Assembly: GCF_000276665.1 (NCBI RefSeq)
Contig: NW_004955433.1
Coordinates: forward strand, 13,009,457 to 13,073,456
Length of the DNA stretch: 64,000 nt
DNA from: Chinchilla lanigera
Lineage: Eukaryota > Chordata > Mammalia > Rodentia > Chinchillidae
Direction: 5' to 3'
Made by a program: the position numbers and the translations under genes. Below the pieces are notes generated by a model. It did not search any database. It was not told the DNA's origin and worked only from the letters and a program-made list of their open reading frames with translations. Each line of letters begins with the position of its first letter. Position 1 is the stretch's first letter. Shown piece by piece: positions 12,969 through 49,300 of the stretch.

Positions 12969-13330
12969 GTTTCCTTGGGCTGCTGTGACAAAGTCTGTAG
13001 ACTGTGTGGCTTCAAACAAATGAAATGTGTTTTCTCAAAGTTCAAAATCAAGAAAATCAAGAGGTCTGCAGGGCCAGGGTCCCCCTGCAGGCTTGGGAGA
13101 AGAGTTCCTCCTTGCTCTTCCAGCTTCCGGTGGTGGCCAGCTTTCCTTACCCTGCAGTTGCCTCTCTGTAGCCTTTGCCACCAGGGACATACGGAATTGC
13201 CCCTGTGTCTCCTTATGATCGGAGAAGGGTCAGCCATCGCCCAGTGTGATCTCCTCTTGGTTGGGTATAATTGCCATGATCCTATTTGCACAGAAGAACA
13301 CATTCATGGAGTGAGGACTTGAACACGTCT
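12969..13330 (-). mobile_element. MLT1-type MaLR LTR
   Basis: The start TTCCTTGGGCTGCTGTGACA followed by AAAGTCTGTAGACTG and GTGGCTTCAAAC is the reverse complement of the 3' end of the mammal-wide MLT1 LTR. It is diverged and lies between the 12671 SINE and the MMP2 proximal flank. The overlapping open frames on both strands are incidental. Confidence 0.6.
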
Positions 13331-15303
13331 GACTAGGGGACACAGTCTTACCCACTCCACAGCCTCCTTACATCTGCATTAGCATTGGCTAAAAGATGCT
13401 GTGATAGCAAATCCACCCCTGCCCCTCAAAACTGTATGATTTAAAAGTTTTGTTCTCACACGCAAAGTCAGTAGTGGGCCTGTTACTCTCCTCTTGTGGC
13501 TTTGCCATATTAGCAGGGAGCTCCCAGGTTACCAGGCAGGAGAAGAGGGCTCCAAACACGTGCAAACGGCACTACAGTGCATCCCGTCTGTTCACCAGGT
13601 CCGCGACCACCATGTTGTCCCGGTCCAGGGCTTTCACTGCCGGGCGGTGCCACTTTTGTGGCTGATGCCATCTCTCAGCGGGCACCAAGTACCTTCACTT
13701 GAACACCCGCGCCCTTGCAATGCTAAGACTGCTGAGGTCAGGGAGAAGAGCGGTGACAGCTGCCTGTTGTGTGCCAGAGCAGCCTCATGTCTTACAATAA
13801 CTTCTTGGGAAAAGCTCAAGCCGGACAAGTGATGTAAATGAGCAGAACTGAGGGCAGCGAGCCAGCCGGAGGCAGCAGAGAATGGCGAGGACTGTGGCAC
13901 ACCAAAGCCTGTGCCTCGGAGAAGGGAGGCCACCGCCGCACTCCAGCTGATGGTTGCCGTATGGAAATTGGCACCTGGTGTTGCCAGATTGGGGAGGAAT
14001 TTTTCAGAGAAAACCAGAAAGCCTGATTTTTACATAAAGTTTCCCAAATTTCAAAGTGCTGTTCAGGCTGGATTCAGCCCACAGGCCACGAGTTTTCAAA
14101 CCCTGCTGTAGTGAGACAACTTTTTCCATCTTCGCTCCCTGCTCTTGGCTCTCCGACTCGGCTCTCTGGCTATCCACAGGACGTGGACGCGAGCCAGTCA
14201 AGGGGCAAGAGGCAATCCCCCTCCCCAGCTGACTTCTGCCTCGCCCTCCAAGACCAGCCAAGGCTTCTCTCTGGGACAGGCCAGCTCACCGCTGCTCCCT
14301 CCCGACGGCCTGCCGGTCCCTCCCAGAGGCTCCTCTGGGGCCAGCTGGGGCAGCCAGCGGTGCAGCCCTCCAGGCAAGCCTGTACTTGTCAGCAGCCCGC
14401 TGACACCCAGCTGCAGAGGCCGTTGGTGTGGTGAACACAGGACTCCTCACCAGGATCCTTCCTTTGCCCGCAGATCTCTATGGACCCGGTCTGCCCCAGG
14501 ACCTCACCCCTCAGACCTGTCCCTTCCACTCCCACACCAGGCTGGTCCTTGTGAACCCCTCCATCCATCCCCTCTGCTTTTTCAGGTGGAGGGAACTCTC
14601 TTCTCCAGTGAATCTTGCTGGAACTTCACCCCACCCAGAGAATCTGTCTCTTTATTTCTCCGGGCATCTGTTCAGAAGTCGCTTCTTCTTCTCCGGCTGT
14701 CTGTAACAGATTAGGGGTTGAGGCCAAGAACTCCCACAGCCTGCTGGAGTTCCCCAGGGCAGCTTATCTTTTCTTTGTCTCTCCCAGGGAGGGAGGGGGA
14801 GCCCCTGGGGGACAGAGGCGCACTGAGAGTGCATCCAGCATCTCCAGCAGAGCTGGGCTTGATGCTAAGTAGACACTTAAGAGTCTTTCAGAAGGAAATA
14901 AGGGAGGATGGGGAAGAGGGAAGGAGCCAGGGAGGAGGGAGGGAAGCAAGAAGCTAATGGGCCTCTCCACTTTGTCTCCATCTTTCTCTTCCCTTCTGTG
15001 TTCCTCTCCCCTTCCCAGCTCCATCTCTGACCACCTATGGGTGCTTCTGATCATGACTGTGGCCACCCCAACCCACCTCTCAGCCCAGAGACCGCAGGAT
15101 GTCCTGACCTCCGGCCTCCCTCCAAGCTCAGGCTACCATGGGCCTAAGGTGACAGCTCTCACGAGATGTTTCAGCTGAGTCCTGAGCTGTGTGCCAGGAT
15201 TGGGGGCTTGGATGAAGAGGTAGCACTGAGGGTGAACACACAGGCCTGAAGTAGCTAAAAGCCTAGGGCTTTTCTCCGCTGGAGCGGAGAAAAAAGGAGG
15301 AGG

Positions 15304-15400
15304 GCCAGTGGGGGTGGGGTGGAGGGGGGCGGGCCCCAGTGCGCCCCCCTCTCCCGCCCCTCGCTGCCAGAGCCCTCCCAACCCAGCCGGCCACATCTGG
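15304..15400 (+). promoter_or_regulatory. MMP2 proximal promoter, GC boxes, no TATA box
   Basis: A G-rich run at 15310-15333 contains GGGGGGCGGGCC (Sp1-type GC box), and a C-rich block follows at 15344-15360. No TATA box sits at a suitable distance from the presumed start site, in line with the known TATA-less Sp1-driven MMP2 promoter. The G-run has four G-tracts and could form a G-quadruplex. Exact transcription start sites cannot be read from sequence. Confidence 0.6.
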
Positions 15401-15531
15401 GGCTGCCCTCCCTTGTTTCCGCTACTTCCTCTGGCGGTGGCTAGAGCTGTGATCTGGACTTTAACTATACAAAGGGGTTGCCAGACCCGCGAGAACAGTT
15501 GGCGGCGCGACTTGGACGCGGGGACCAGACC

Positions 15532-15543
15532 ATGAGCCGCTGA
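15532..15543 (+). promoter_or_regulatory. Three-codon uORF in the MMP2 leader
   Basis: ATG AGC CGC TGA reads Met-Ser-Arg-stop, about 210 bases before the main ATG. The preceding bases GACC before ATG, with an A at -3 (ACCATGA), give a reasonable initiation context. The same minimal uORF appears in the human leader as I recall it, so it may be under constraint. Function is inferred, not shown. Confidence 0.5.
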
Positions 15544-15623
15544 GCCCCGAGGAGCCCCGCGGATCCCGCAGAGGGACGCTCGGAACGCTGTGCTGAGCGC
15601 GGAGCAGGCGCCAGCCAGGCGGA

Positions 15624-15744
15624 NNNNNNNNNNNNNNNNNNNNNNNNNNNNNNNNNNNNNNNNNNNNNNNNNNNNNNNNNNNNNNNNNNNNNNNNNNNNN
15701 NNNNNNNNNNNNNNNNNNNNNNNNNNNNNNNNNNNNNNNNNNNN
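15624..15744. other. Assembly gap (121 N)
   Basis: An uninterrupted run of N within the very GC-rich MMP2 5'UTR, ending 10 bases before the initiator ATG. Open frames that appear to run across it on both strands are artefacts of the unknown bases. Confidence 0.99.
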
Positions 15745-15754
15745 GAGCGCGACG

Positions 15755-39797
<24,043 letters not shown>

Positions 39798-40585
39798 GCC
39801 GGCCTGGCTCCCACTAGCCCTTCCTCTCCATCCCTTCCCCACCCTGGGCCCTGAGCACTGGGAAGGACCTGGAGGGGCCTAGCAGCCCTGCCCTCAGCTC
39901 TGTAGTTAATCAGCACTCTCAACCCTAGCCTGGTAATTTAAGATTCCAGAGAGTGGCTCCACCCTGTGCCCAAAGAAAGGTGCTGTTGTACCCCTCCCAG
40001 GTGCCCCTTTCCTCTCCAATCTCACCACTCCTTGGAGCCACCCCTGAAGAGATGCTTTGATTTTCCCAATGCAGCTCTGCTCTGGGCTGCCCTGGTGCTG
40101 CCACCCCCTTCAGGATCATCTTCCTCCACAACCTTCTGTGGCTCACAGCAGCCTCAGAGCCAACAGAGACTATCTCAAGAGGGCACTGGTGGCCCAACAG
40201 CCTGGCATGGGGCAGTGGGATAGGGGAATAGTCCAGTGGCCGCCTTAAACACCTGGCATCTCACTGCTGGCTGCTTTAGAACTTTTTCTGTGCTAGCAGT
40301 CTGCGGTGTATGCACTTTGTTCTTTTCTTTTGATCCTTTGATTTTCCTACTTTATCACATTTCCTGGTAGAAGGACTCGGATGTCTGATGTCACCACGAT
40401 GCGTCTCCACCCACATAGCAGTGGTTTCCATGTCCACTCTATTTAGGGTGCCTACCCAGTCTCAGCCTCCACTGGTTGGAGGAATCCAAGCCATGGCTTC
40501 CAGCTCAGCCTTTTCTGCCTCTCCCTTCAACAGTTCCCCATGGGAAATGGCAACAAGTATAAATAAAGACTCCAATTGAGTGGCA
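39798..40585 (+). other. MMP2 3'UTR
   Basis: It runs from the stop to the AATAAA region. The text AGCAGTGGTTTCCATGTCCA and the end AGTATAAATAAAGACTCC resemble the human 3'UTR end. A G-poor open frame at 40388-40579 has no support as a gene. The cleavage position is inferred as about 20 bases after the signal. Confidence 0.75.
40562..40567 (+). terminator. MMP2 polyadenylation signal AATAAA
   Basis: Canonical hexamer about 765 bases after the stop, followed by a T/G-containing downstream stretch (GAGTGGCAGTCTTTGCC). It is the only canonical hexamer between the stop and 40650. Confidence 0.85.
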
Positions 40586-42357
40586 GTCTTTGCCATCTGT
40601 TTTAGCAGAGCCCAGAGTGGGCTACAGTTGCATCCAGAAGAGGAAACTTAGAGCAAATCTCTGCTCCCTGCAGGGAACAGATGATGTTCTCCGGGAAGGT
40701 CAGAGCTACCAAAATAAACAGCAAGAGAGCCTCAGGGTGGGTGAGCTCCTGTCCTTCCAGTGTGAGCGAGCAAAGAGCACCAACAGAGCAGCGGTTCTTC
40801 ACTTTAGTTATGGGGTACGTTCAAGGTTTGCATTCTCTCAGTTCCAGTTTTTTTCATGAACAGTGACACCAGTTCTAAGGCTACTACTAACAACCCACAA
40901 CAGCAGTGCTTTCTCCCCTGATTAATGGAGGGTTTACAATGTACCAGACACTTTACAGGCACCAGTCACTAACCTTTACAGTCACCTAAAGGAGAAGCTG
41001 TTAACCAGCTGAATTTTACTGATGAGGGGGCTAGGCCCAGAGAAAAGTGGTTTTCCCAGGGTCCTATAGCTGAGAGTTAACAGAATTGAGTCACAACCAA
41101 AGAATGGCCCAGAGAAGGAACTCTAGCTCTTGGCTTAGAATGCCAATCATCAGCCTGACCCTCTACCACTACCCAAACCTCCCCAAGTAAACACACCCAG
41201 GGGAGAATAATGTGCATGCCTTCTAAGGATAGCTACTTTTAGTGAGTGGCCACGCTCCTCTTTCCTGCCAGACTACTCACCCCTACTCTCCTCCGTATAG
41301 AAATTTGCCAAATTTAAGCCCTGAGGTGGTTTTGGTTTTTGCTTTTTTTTTTTTTAAGACAGAGTTTTGCTAATTTGCCCAGGCTGGGCTTGAACCTGTG
41401 ATCCTTCTGCATCAGCCTCCTGGAGTGCTAGGACTACAGATATGGGTCATCATGCCCCGCAGCAGCCTGGGGTTTTTCAGAAGACCCTGCCAGCTAAGAT
41501 AGTCTGGTGATCTACTGCTTCAGGTCTCTCCTGGTTGGGCTGGTGGGGAAAGGACAGGAGGAGAAGTAGACAGGGCTCCCTGGAGGTGATCTCAGGGGAC
41601 CTAAGGTCATCTTTTCACCATGGTCTGTCCACTGGTTTGGGTTTTGAAGGTGCTTGACAGACAGCCTTTTGCTGGTATCCAGCCAAAAAGCCACAGAGTA
41701 ATTAGCTCTTGAAGGTATTCTGCAGCCCTTGAGGATCCTTCAGACTGGGCAGCTTATATCATGGCTGTAATATACTGTAATTAAGGTTCTCTGCTACACA
41801 GAAAATTTAGCTACCCCTCCATGCTGTTTCTTGAATGCTGTTCTGTGAGCACAGCACGTCTGTTACTTTATTTAATCCTTACTACAACCCTATGGAGTAG
41901 GAATTAATTTTCCACTCCTAAATGAGGAAAAGAAGCTCACGGAAGTGAAGGACTAAGTCAGGGCTGCACGTCTATCTGGTAGGGCTGGAAAAATTTGAGA
42001 TTCTATACTCAGTAGTTTTGGAGAAACAGCTATCTCATAGCCCGGGTAGAGCTTCATTCTGACCACGTTGATAGAAGGAATGAATGATTTGCCACCTCTG
42101 TTCTTTCATTCTCACTCAGGGTGGTCTCAGGTCCCAGGACAACCCCTCTCCCCGCCCCTGCACCCACAAATAGGTCCAATGGGTAAAATGGAGCCACTAC
42201 CGAAATCATTTCCCTTTAGGGTCAGATTCCTTATCTGCTGTGAAGCCAACTGTTGTCTTTGACTTGTAGTAATAGCTCGCTTCTCTGGAGAACCATCTCC
42301 TCACTGTCAGCATATGTGTCTTGAGTGGAACAGAGTTTACACCTCCGGTCAGTTTTT
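40586..42357. other. MMP2-LPCAT2 spacer
   Basis: Short intergenic stretch between the MMP2 poly(A) site and the SINE pair. It contains a B1-like SINE (41343-41459) and MIR/L2-like words near 40910-41060 and 41860-41960. No gene recognised. The close spacing matches human synteny as I know it. Confidence 0.65.
41343..41459 (-). mobile_element. B1-like SINE
   Basis: T-run, then AAGACAGAGTTTTGCTAATT, GCCCAGGCTGGGCTTGAACC and CAGCCTCCTGGAGTGCTAGG: a 7SL-derived monomer on the minus strand. Confidence 0.8.
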
Positions 42358-42467
42358 CTTTTTTCTTTTCTTTTTTTTTTCCCCCCCGGGTACCGGGAAT
42401 CTAACTCACGACGTTGCGCTTGCCAGGCAAGCGCTGTGCCGCTGAGCTAAATCCCGAGCCCCGCCTA
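42358..42467 (-). mobile_element. ID-type SINE, first of a tandem pair
   Basis: Poly-T/C tract, then GGGTACCGGGAATCTAACTC, GCGCTTGCCAGGCAAGCGCT and GCTGAGCTAAATCCCGAGCC. On its left is GGTCAGTTTTT (42347-42357) and on its right GGGTCAATTTTT (42468-42479), a near-match target duplication. Confidence 0.9.
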
Positions 42468-42479
42468 GGGTCAATTTTT

Positions 42480-42594
42480 TTTTTTTCTTTATTTTTTTTT
42501 ATTTTTTTGGTTTTTCTCTGGTACCGGGAACCGAACTCACGACCTTGCGCTTGCCGGGCAGGCGCTTTGCCCCTGAGCTAAATCCCCAGCCCCT
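42480..42594 (-). mobile_element. ID-type SINE, second of a tandem pair
   Basis: T-rich tail (revealing AAAAACCAAAAAA on the element strand), GGTACCGGGAACCGAACTCA, GCGCTTGCCGGGCAGGCGCT and a CTAAATCCCCAGCCCC end. It is flanked by a perfect 12-base duplication GGGTCAATTTTT at 42468-42479 and 42595-42606, so it inserted in the right-hand duplication of the first SINE. Confidence 0.92.
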
Positions 42595-42939
42595 GGGTCA
42601 ATTTTTATATTAGCTCTCTTTTCGCCGTCTCAGACCAGCACCCAGCTCAAGTTGGTTAACATAAAAATAAAACACACATTAGCATCAAGCATAGATAGCA
42701 GCACTCACTTTGGATACATTATTTCACTTTTAAAGGAATAGACCAGGGGAACTGGCGTTGCCAAATCCAGCTTCTGTGGATCTGTTTGTCTCCATTTTAC
42801 AAAGGTAACTGAGGTTCATGGAGCGAAGTGATTTGGTTTTCCTGACCTTAAGCAGGGAACTTTGCCTAAAGTACTTTTCACCTGTGGGTTATAGCTGGGT
42901 ACTCTTTCGAGTCATTGCTGAGGGAACCGCGCACCTCCT

Positions 42940-43148
42940 AGGGGACGGAGCTATGTCGCTAAAGGGGAGGGGCCGGTACCTGGGGGGGCGTGTCCAGAGC
43001 TGAGGGGCGGGGCGATCGCTAGGTAACTGGCGCCTGCGCAGAGGCCGCGGTGCTTGGAGCTGGAACTCCCGCAGGGCTGGGACTCCGCGCCGGCTGCTGC
43101 TCTCTCCCGCTTCCTTTGCTCCGCCTGGGTCCCACTCCCGGCCCGGCC
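42940..43148 (+). promoter_or_regulatory. LPCAT2 promoter and 5'UTR
   Basis: CpG-rich stretch with a GC box GGGGCGGGGC at 43004-43013, a further G-rich GGGGGGGCG at 42982, and an NRF1-like GCGCCTGCGCA at 43030-43040. No TATA box. The leader ends CCCGGCCATGA at the start codon. The transcription start is not determined. No upstream ATG occurs between the NRF1-like site and the start. Confidence 0.65.
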
Positions 43149-43319
43149 ATGAACTGGTGCGCCGAGGCGGCGGCGGTGGCGGCCACAGTGCCCGGCGCGG
43201 GCGTCGGGGACGGGGGACTGCGGCCGCCCATGGTGCCCCGCCAGGCGTCCTTCTTCCCGCCGCCTGTGCCCAACCCCTTCGTGCAGCAGACGCGGATCGG
43301 CGCGGCGAAGCGCGTGCAG
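43149..43319 (+). CDS. LPCAT2: LPCAT2 exon 1 (coding part)
   Basis: 171 nt, codons 1-57. Ala/Gly-rich start, then [20 protein letters not shown] and [14 protein letters not shown], which is close to human. The donor CAG/GTGAGG is phase 0. The GC-rich exon sits in the promoter CpG island. A minus-strand 157-codon frame over it is a GC-driven shadow. Confidence 0.95.
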
Positions 43320-46300
43320 GTGAGGGACCTGGCCGGGGCTGCCCCGCGGAGCTGCGGGTCTGAGAATTGAGGACGCCCGCGGGGGGGCCGGCTCGGAAGT
43401 GAGGATGCGGAGAAGGCGGCCCGGGGGACCCCGAAGGAGGAGGCTGAGCCGGCCAGGTGGAGACCTTCCTTTGCTGAGGAGGGAGGATGCACCTGACAGG
43501 TTCTTTGATTTGACTTTGGCAGTGTGGTGGGGCAGAAGTGCCAGGGAAGGGTGGGTTTGAAGGAGCCTCTTCTCGCCTTAGGGAAGGAGAGGAGTCAGTC
43601 TGGGAAGGGTAGAGTGAGGGAGAAGGCAGAGATCCCAGGTCTGGAATTAGAATAACAGGTATGGCTGGAATGATTTAGCTGAGCAGAGACATCCAAGCTA
43701 GGAAATTAGACATGCAAAAAAGAGATGAGTGCGAGTCAGTTTAAGGTGTTCAAGTGTTTTTGTGATCTTAAATCAGTCTTCACCCAAATACTCCTCTTCG
43801 TAGATTCAAGGGTGAGAGTCAGGGTAGAATGTCTCCCACTGTCCAAAATGGCTTTTCACATGGAAGGAAGTTTCCTTTCCTTTCCTTTGTCTTGTAAAGG
43901 GTTGCTTTTGCCATTAGCAGTTACACTTTTTGGACTTCCTCTTTGATGAAATTAGTCATTGAGAGGAGAGAGGGTAGGCAAATTGCATTTGTCCTGTGTG
44001 GTTTGTAGGGAAAGGGGAAAAAGTTTTGACTTTTTTTCCCCTGTCCATCTCACAGATGTTGTTATTTCGGGGTGAAGTATTTGCAGTCTTTGTGTGGAGA
44101 GGGCAGGTTAAGTGCTGAGCTGAGCTAGTGAGCATGGGGTGGTGGCTTCAGTAATGCAGATGGGGTGTCTGGTTGAAGTAGGGGTTGACACAGGAAGAGG
44201 AAGATGGGGTGTAGCAATACCTCTTTGTAAGGCAACTAGAAGTTTAAAGTCAATCGTCCTATTTTTTAAATGTATAGATGTTCCTGTTGTATTTTGAAGT
44301 GTCTGAAGCATTTCTAAGTATATTGACCATCATTCAAGATTAAATTGAGTCAAATTAACTCGTTAAAAACTATGTCAGTTCATGTTTTAGTAAGTGCTAT
44401 AAGGGAAAACCAGAAAATAACCCTGAGAGAAGGCTTCTCTATAGCGATGACATACTGCAAATGGAATCATGATGGTGAATCCTCTTCAGCTGTCAAAGAG
44501 CTACCTCAGTACTGGTTTACTTTTAGGTACTATTATTTGTTGCAAACTTTGCAGTTGGCACAGGAAAAAAGCCAATGTTTGAGTTTGTCCAGTTAAAATC
44601 CGTAAAGATTGCCCAGTGTGATATGAGTGTGTGAAAATACTGTAACTTCATTCCAGCTCTTTCTTTAGTGTCTGTGCCATGGTTCTTTCAGGCAGTCGAG
44701 ATTATTTCTTAATTTTCCTAGAAATCAGATCTTTTGGAAGAGAATCTCAGCCAGTGACCAGCCAGTGGATTGGGAACTTCAGTCATTTCATCTTGTCCAT
44801 AATGCAAATCCTCAACTCTCCATCACAACATCCACCCCTCTAAGTAACTAGTGTATTTATCAGGTATATGGAGCTTCAGAAAAAAATCTTCTGGATCCAA
44901 GATCTCATGTATGTAATGGTTCTGGAATCCCTGCATGTTTACCTTATGTATATTTTATCTGATAAGAAATAGAGTTACAGCAAAGTTTTACAGTATTTAT
45001 GTCAGGTTTCAAGTGAAGAGTAATTTAGCAGGGCTAGCTTTGGCCCCCAGAAGAGTGGGGTAGCTTAAATCAGACAAACCTTCCATATATAGTAATTATA
45101 AACCCTGATTAAATGTATGGACTCATATGGAGATAATCTGGAGAGAGAACAAAAAGAAAAACTTGAGGAGATTTGTTCCTTGAAGGAATAGTACCATACT
45201 ATGGGAATTTTGTCTTAGTTTTTGTCCTGTGAGTTCCCTCGTGGTACCATGGGTAGGGGTCGCTAGAAAGGCTTAGTCTTACTGGTCTGTTGTGTCAGAG
45301 GACAGAGTTCAGGGCAATCAGAATGGATGGAATTTGAAGGAGAATGTCCCAGAAAGTAGGAAGCTAAAGGGGGCTCCCAAACTGACATATAAATTCTTCT
45401 CAAATCTTTGGCTGATCCCTGAATGTATTTGCAAAGGAGTTGTTTTAGTCACTTTCTCATTGCTGAGACAAAATACCAACACCCACAAATGAAGGAGGGA
45501 AGGTTTATATGACCGCACAGTTTGTAGATACTTCAGTCTACCGTCAGCTGGTTCCAAGGCGGTGCAGCATGGCAGAAGGGCATCACAGAGGAGAAACAGT
45601 TCTTGGCATGCCAAGCAGGAGGCAGTGAAACAGCGAGCCTCTTTCTCCCTTTTTATTCCATTCAGGCTATGATCCTGTTGGTTGGTGGCTCTCACACCTA
45701 GGTTGAGCCTTCCCATTACCCGCACCCAGAACTATACTAAACCAATAATGGACTAATCCAGTTACTGCACACCTATAATGCATATTTGCATGCTCTCAGC
45801 CATTTCCAAAGAGCCCCACCTACGAGTGCTTGAGGCTTTGTGTGGGTTTCTAGATATAAACCATGACAAGAGCCTTCAAGGATCCTGGAGGAATGCAAGC
45901 ATAGAAAGGATGAACAAGCCGAGTAGACATTTCAACTGGTGACTACCATGGGGGAGGCACAATAAGAATTCCATCAAATGAGAGGGTCTTAGTGGATACC
46001 TCAGGCTGTGTATTAATACCTCACAAAAATATGTTAGGAGAAAAGTTATGGTCTAAGACTGGGGGCAATTCCAAAAATTTCCCTAGCAAAGTGCAAAATC
46101 AGCCTCTAGATCGGACGAGATTGGGAGTGTTCAGGGTGGTATGGCTGCAGACTCAACCTCTACAAAGTGGATAATCAGCCAATATTTTACCTACCTGCTA
46201 AGAGAAGAATAAACAGTCTTCAGAGGAAGATAACAGAATCCAAATATCTGCAGTGTATCATTCAAAATGGTCAGATAGAAACAATACTAGAAATTTAAAG

Positions 46301-49300
46301 AAATAGAAGAAAGTGACCCATGGTCAAGAGAAAAATAGGCCTAAATGAACTATAAAGGTAGGTTTATAAAATGCCCTAAAAGGACTACATGTGGGAATTT
46401 ACAGAAAAACACTTTAAGGTGGCTATTGTAACAATCCCCAAGGACTTAAAGGAAAAGAGTGCCATAATAAGTAAACAGCTAGAGGAAGCTTTGAAGAGAA
46501 ACAGAAACCATAAAGGAGAACTAAATAACATTTGAAAACTGAAAGGTGTTATATCAGAAATGAAAAGTTCATTAAATGAGCTAACAGGGGATGGTGAACT
46601 TGAAGATAGAGTGCCAGAAATTATTCTATCTAAACAGCAGAATTTAAAAAGTCAAGATGGGATATCAGGAAAAATGGTGAAGTGATGACCTCTGAAAGTT
46701 ATTTTCTCTATAAAAGCAATCAGAACACTGGCAAAAATTTAAAAAATGAAAATAGAATTAACTTATTCATAACTCTGAAAATTAGCCAAAAGTTTTCCAC
46801 AATCAAGGATTTACTCAAGAAAAAATGCTGATTCTTGGTAAGAACAGTAGGCTTTGTGAAAGTCTAATTTAAGTTTTTCTCATTCATCCTTTTCAGAATG
46901 TAGTGTCCTTGGAAAGGAACACCCTGCAGTTATTGTGAAAAGTTAGCAACCTGGAAACCACTAGATGGGGAAGGAGGTGGAGCTCAGAAGAGCCCCTTTT
47001 CTAGCAGTATGTCAGTGTTTAATCTGTCTGGTAGCTGCCTGCAAGATGGCTTTGCAAGTCTATCCTTTGACTTGCACTGCACCGCAGCTTGTACAGCTAG
47101 CTTTTTCTTAGGTGTGTTTGCAAAAGTTTAACATTTGCTTCATATATTAATAGACTAGATTAATAAAATTGACAAATCCTTGCCAAGACTGATAAAACAG
47201 GAGAGAAACTACAAATGATCAGTATCAGGAATTAAAGAGCACATATCATTACTGGTTATCTCTGGGTGTCCCCTCTGAAAGCCTCATGTGCTGAGAGCTG
47301 GGGCTTTTGAAAGGTAATTGAATCATGAGAGCTGTATTACTGACTTGATCTGGGGAGGCTGGGTCTGGGGGGAAGAGACTGCTCGCTGGACAGATGACCT
47401 GGGAGGGTGTTTTGCCCTCCCAGTTGCTCCCTGTTCACTCTGCTTCCTGGTTGCCATGCTATGAACAGCTTTTCCTCCACTTTGCCCCTCTGCGGTGCTG
47501 TCCTGCCTAGGAGCCAGTGGTCTGTGGACTGAAAACATGAACCAAAATAAACCTCGCCTCCTTTAAGTTGTGGGTGTTGGGTATTTTGTCTCAGTCATGA
47601 GAGAATGACTAAGATAATCCCCTCATGATTACAGATAGAACAATTCTTAACAAATATGAGCAGATCATACACAGCAGTATATGATGTATGTTGTATTGAT
47701 AATGTAGCATATCCAATTTTGGTTTAGCCTGGAAATATGCAAGTTAGGTTTCACTTACACATAATTTAATTTTATGTTAATTCACCATGTTAACCAAACA
47801 TATAGTAAAGAACATTTGATTATCTCACTAGGAGCAGAAATTTAGTTATCTCACTTGACAAAATTTGGTACTTCCTGACGATAAAAAAAATTCTCAGTAC
47901 GTAGGAATAAAAGAAAACTCTTTCAATCTGACAGAGGACATCTGTGAAACACCTACAGTTAATATAATGGGGAAAAAATGAAACCTGTTTCTCCAAAGGT
48001 TGAGAACAAGATAAATACCTTGTTCACCACTTCTATTTAACATTATGTTGAGCTAGCTGGTGCAGTTAGATAAGAAAAAGAAAATAAAGGGGCATGTAAA
48101 TTAGAGAGAAAAAGATACACCTGTCTTTATTCAAGATAATTGTATATGAAGGACTTCCTAAGAAATCTGCAAAACAACTACTAGAAGTGAAACATCTAGA
48201 TCACAGGGTGTAAGATCAAAACTTGAAATCAGTTTCATGTATGTCTGTATCCTCACGACAAACAGTTGCAAAATGAAATTAAATAGATCATCTCAAGTGT
48301 AATAGCAATAAATGATATTAAATACTTAGGATTTTTAATCAAAAACACATAGGACTGCTACATTGGAAACAACAGAATATTACTGTTGGAAACTAATGAA
48401 GATTTAAATAAATGGAGTGATATACCATATTTATGAATCAGAAGAATAAATATTATTAAAATGATATATCCTTCTAAGTTCATCTGTAGATTCCTTGAAA
48501 TCTCAATAAATGTGTGTGTTTGTGTGTGTGTAAGTTGACAAATTAGTTCTGAAGTTTATACAGAAATGCAAAGGGTCTAGAATAATCTCCACCAAAATGC
48601 TGAAGGTGAGAAAACACACACTTCTGATTTCAACACTTATTTCAAAACTACAGTAATTAGTAAGGTATTGGCAGAAGGAAAAAAGAACAGATGAATGAAT
48701 AGATCAGTGGTAATTGTATAGAGGTATACTTTTGAAAACGGCTATAAACATAGGTACACTTCCATGTAAATTATATCTTAGTAGAGTGAGTTGTTTTTTG
48801 CATTTTTGGTACTGCTGATTGAACCCAGGGCCTTTGTACTGAGCCAAACCCCAGGTCCCCTTTTTAATTTGAGACAGGGCCTTACTAGATTTCTCAGGCT
48901 AAGTTCAAACTTGCTGTCCTCCTGCCTCAGCCTCCAAGAATTCTGGGATTATAGAGATGATTCTTTAGAAAGACTACCATATTAGTCACGTTCCTTGCTG
49001 AGGGACAATACCTGGCACCCATAACTTAAAGGAGGAGAGGTTTATTTGGTGCCCACTTTCCAGTAAGTTCAGTTTGGAGTTGGCCGGCTCCAAGGCAGAA
49101 AAGGCATGGTGGGTGGGCATAGCAGAGGAAATGTGCTCATCCCATGTCAGCTGGAAGCAGAGAGGAAAGGTAGGAGCCTGCAACAAGAATACACCCTCTC
49201 AGATCATGCCCCCAGCGATTCACCTCCAGCCAGGCTCCATCTCCCAATAATACCTGCAGCTATGAGCTCATCAATGAAGTGTGATGAGTATACCGATGAG

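Larger units (their letters stand above)
10909..15300. other. Proximal upstream flank of MMP2
   Basis: No gene seen. It contains an old repeat-like segment near 11580-11700, a B1/ID composite SINE and an MLT1 LTR (listed). A possible hAT-type remnant lies at 14035-14105. The last 3 kb (about 12.4-15.3 kb) would hold distal MMP2 regulatory elements known from rat and human, but I could not place any specific enhancer by eye. Confidence 0.5.
15401..15754 (+). other. MMP2 5'UTR (with assembly gap 15624-15744)
   Basis: The stretch GGGCTGCCCTCCCTTGTTTC and the later ACTATACAAAGGGGTTGCCA and GGACCAGACCATGAGCCGCT match, as I remember it, the human MMP2 leader. This places the leader here. A run of 121 N interrupts it just before the start codon, so part of the leader is missing from the assembly. 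The 5' boundary is approximate. Confidence 0.6.

Noticed and set aside
43019..43492. Minus-strand 157-codon frame opposite LPCAT2 exon 1
   Set aside because: It is the shadow of a GC-rich exon and CpG island. A bidirectional transcript is possible, but sequence alone gives no support.
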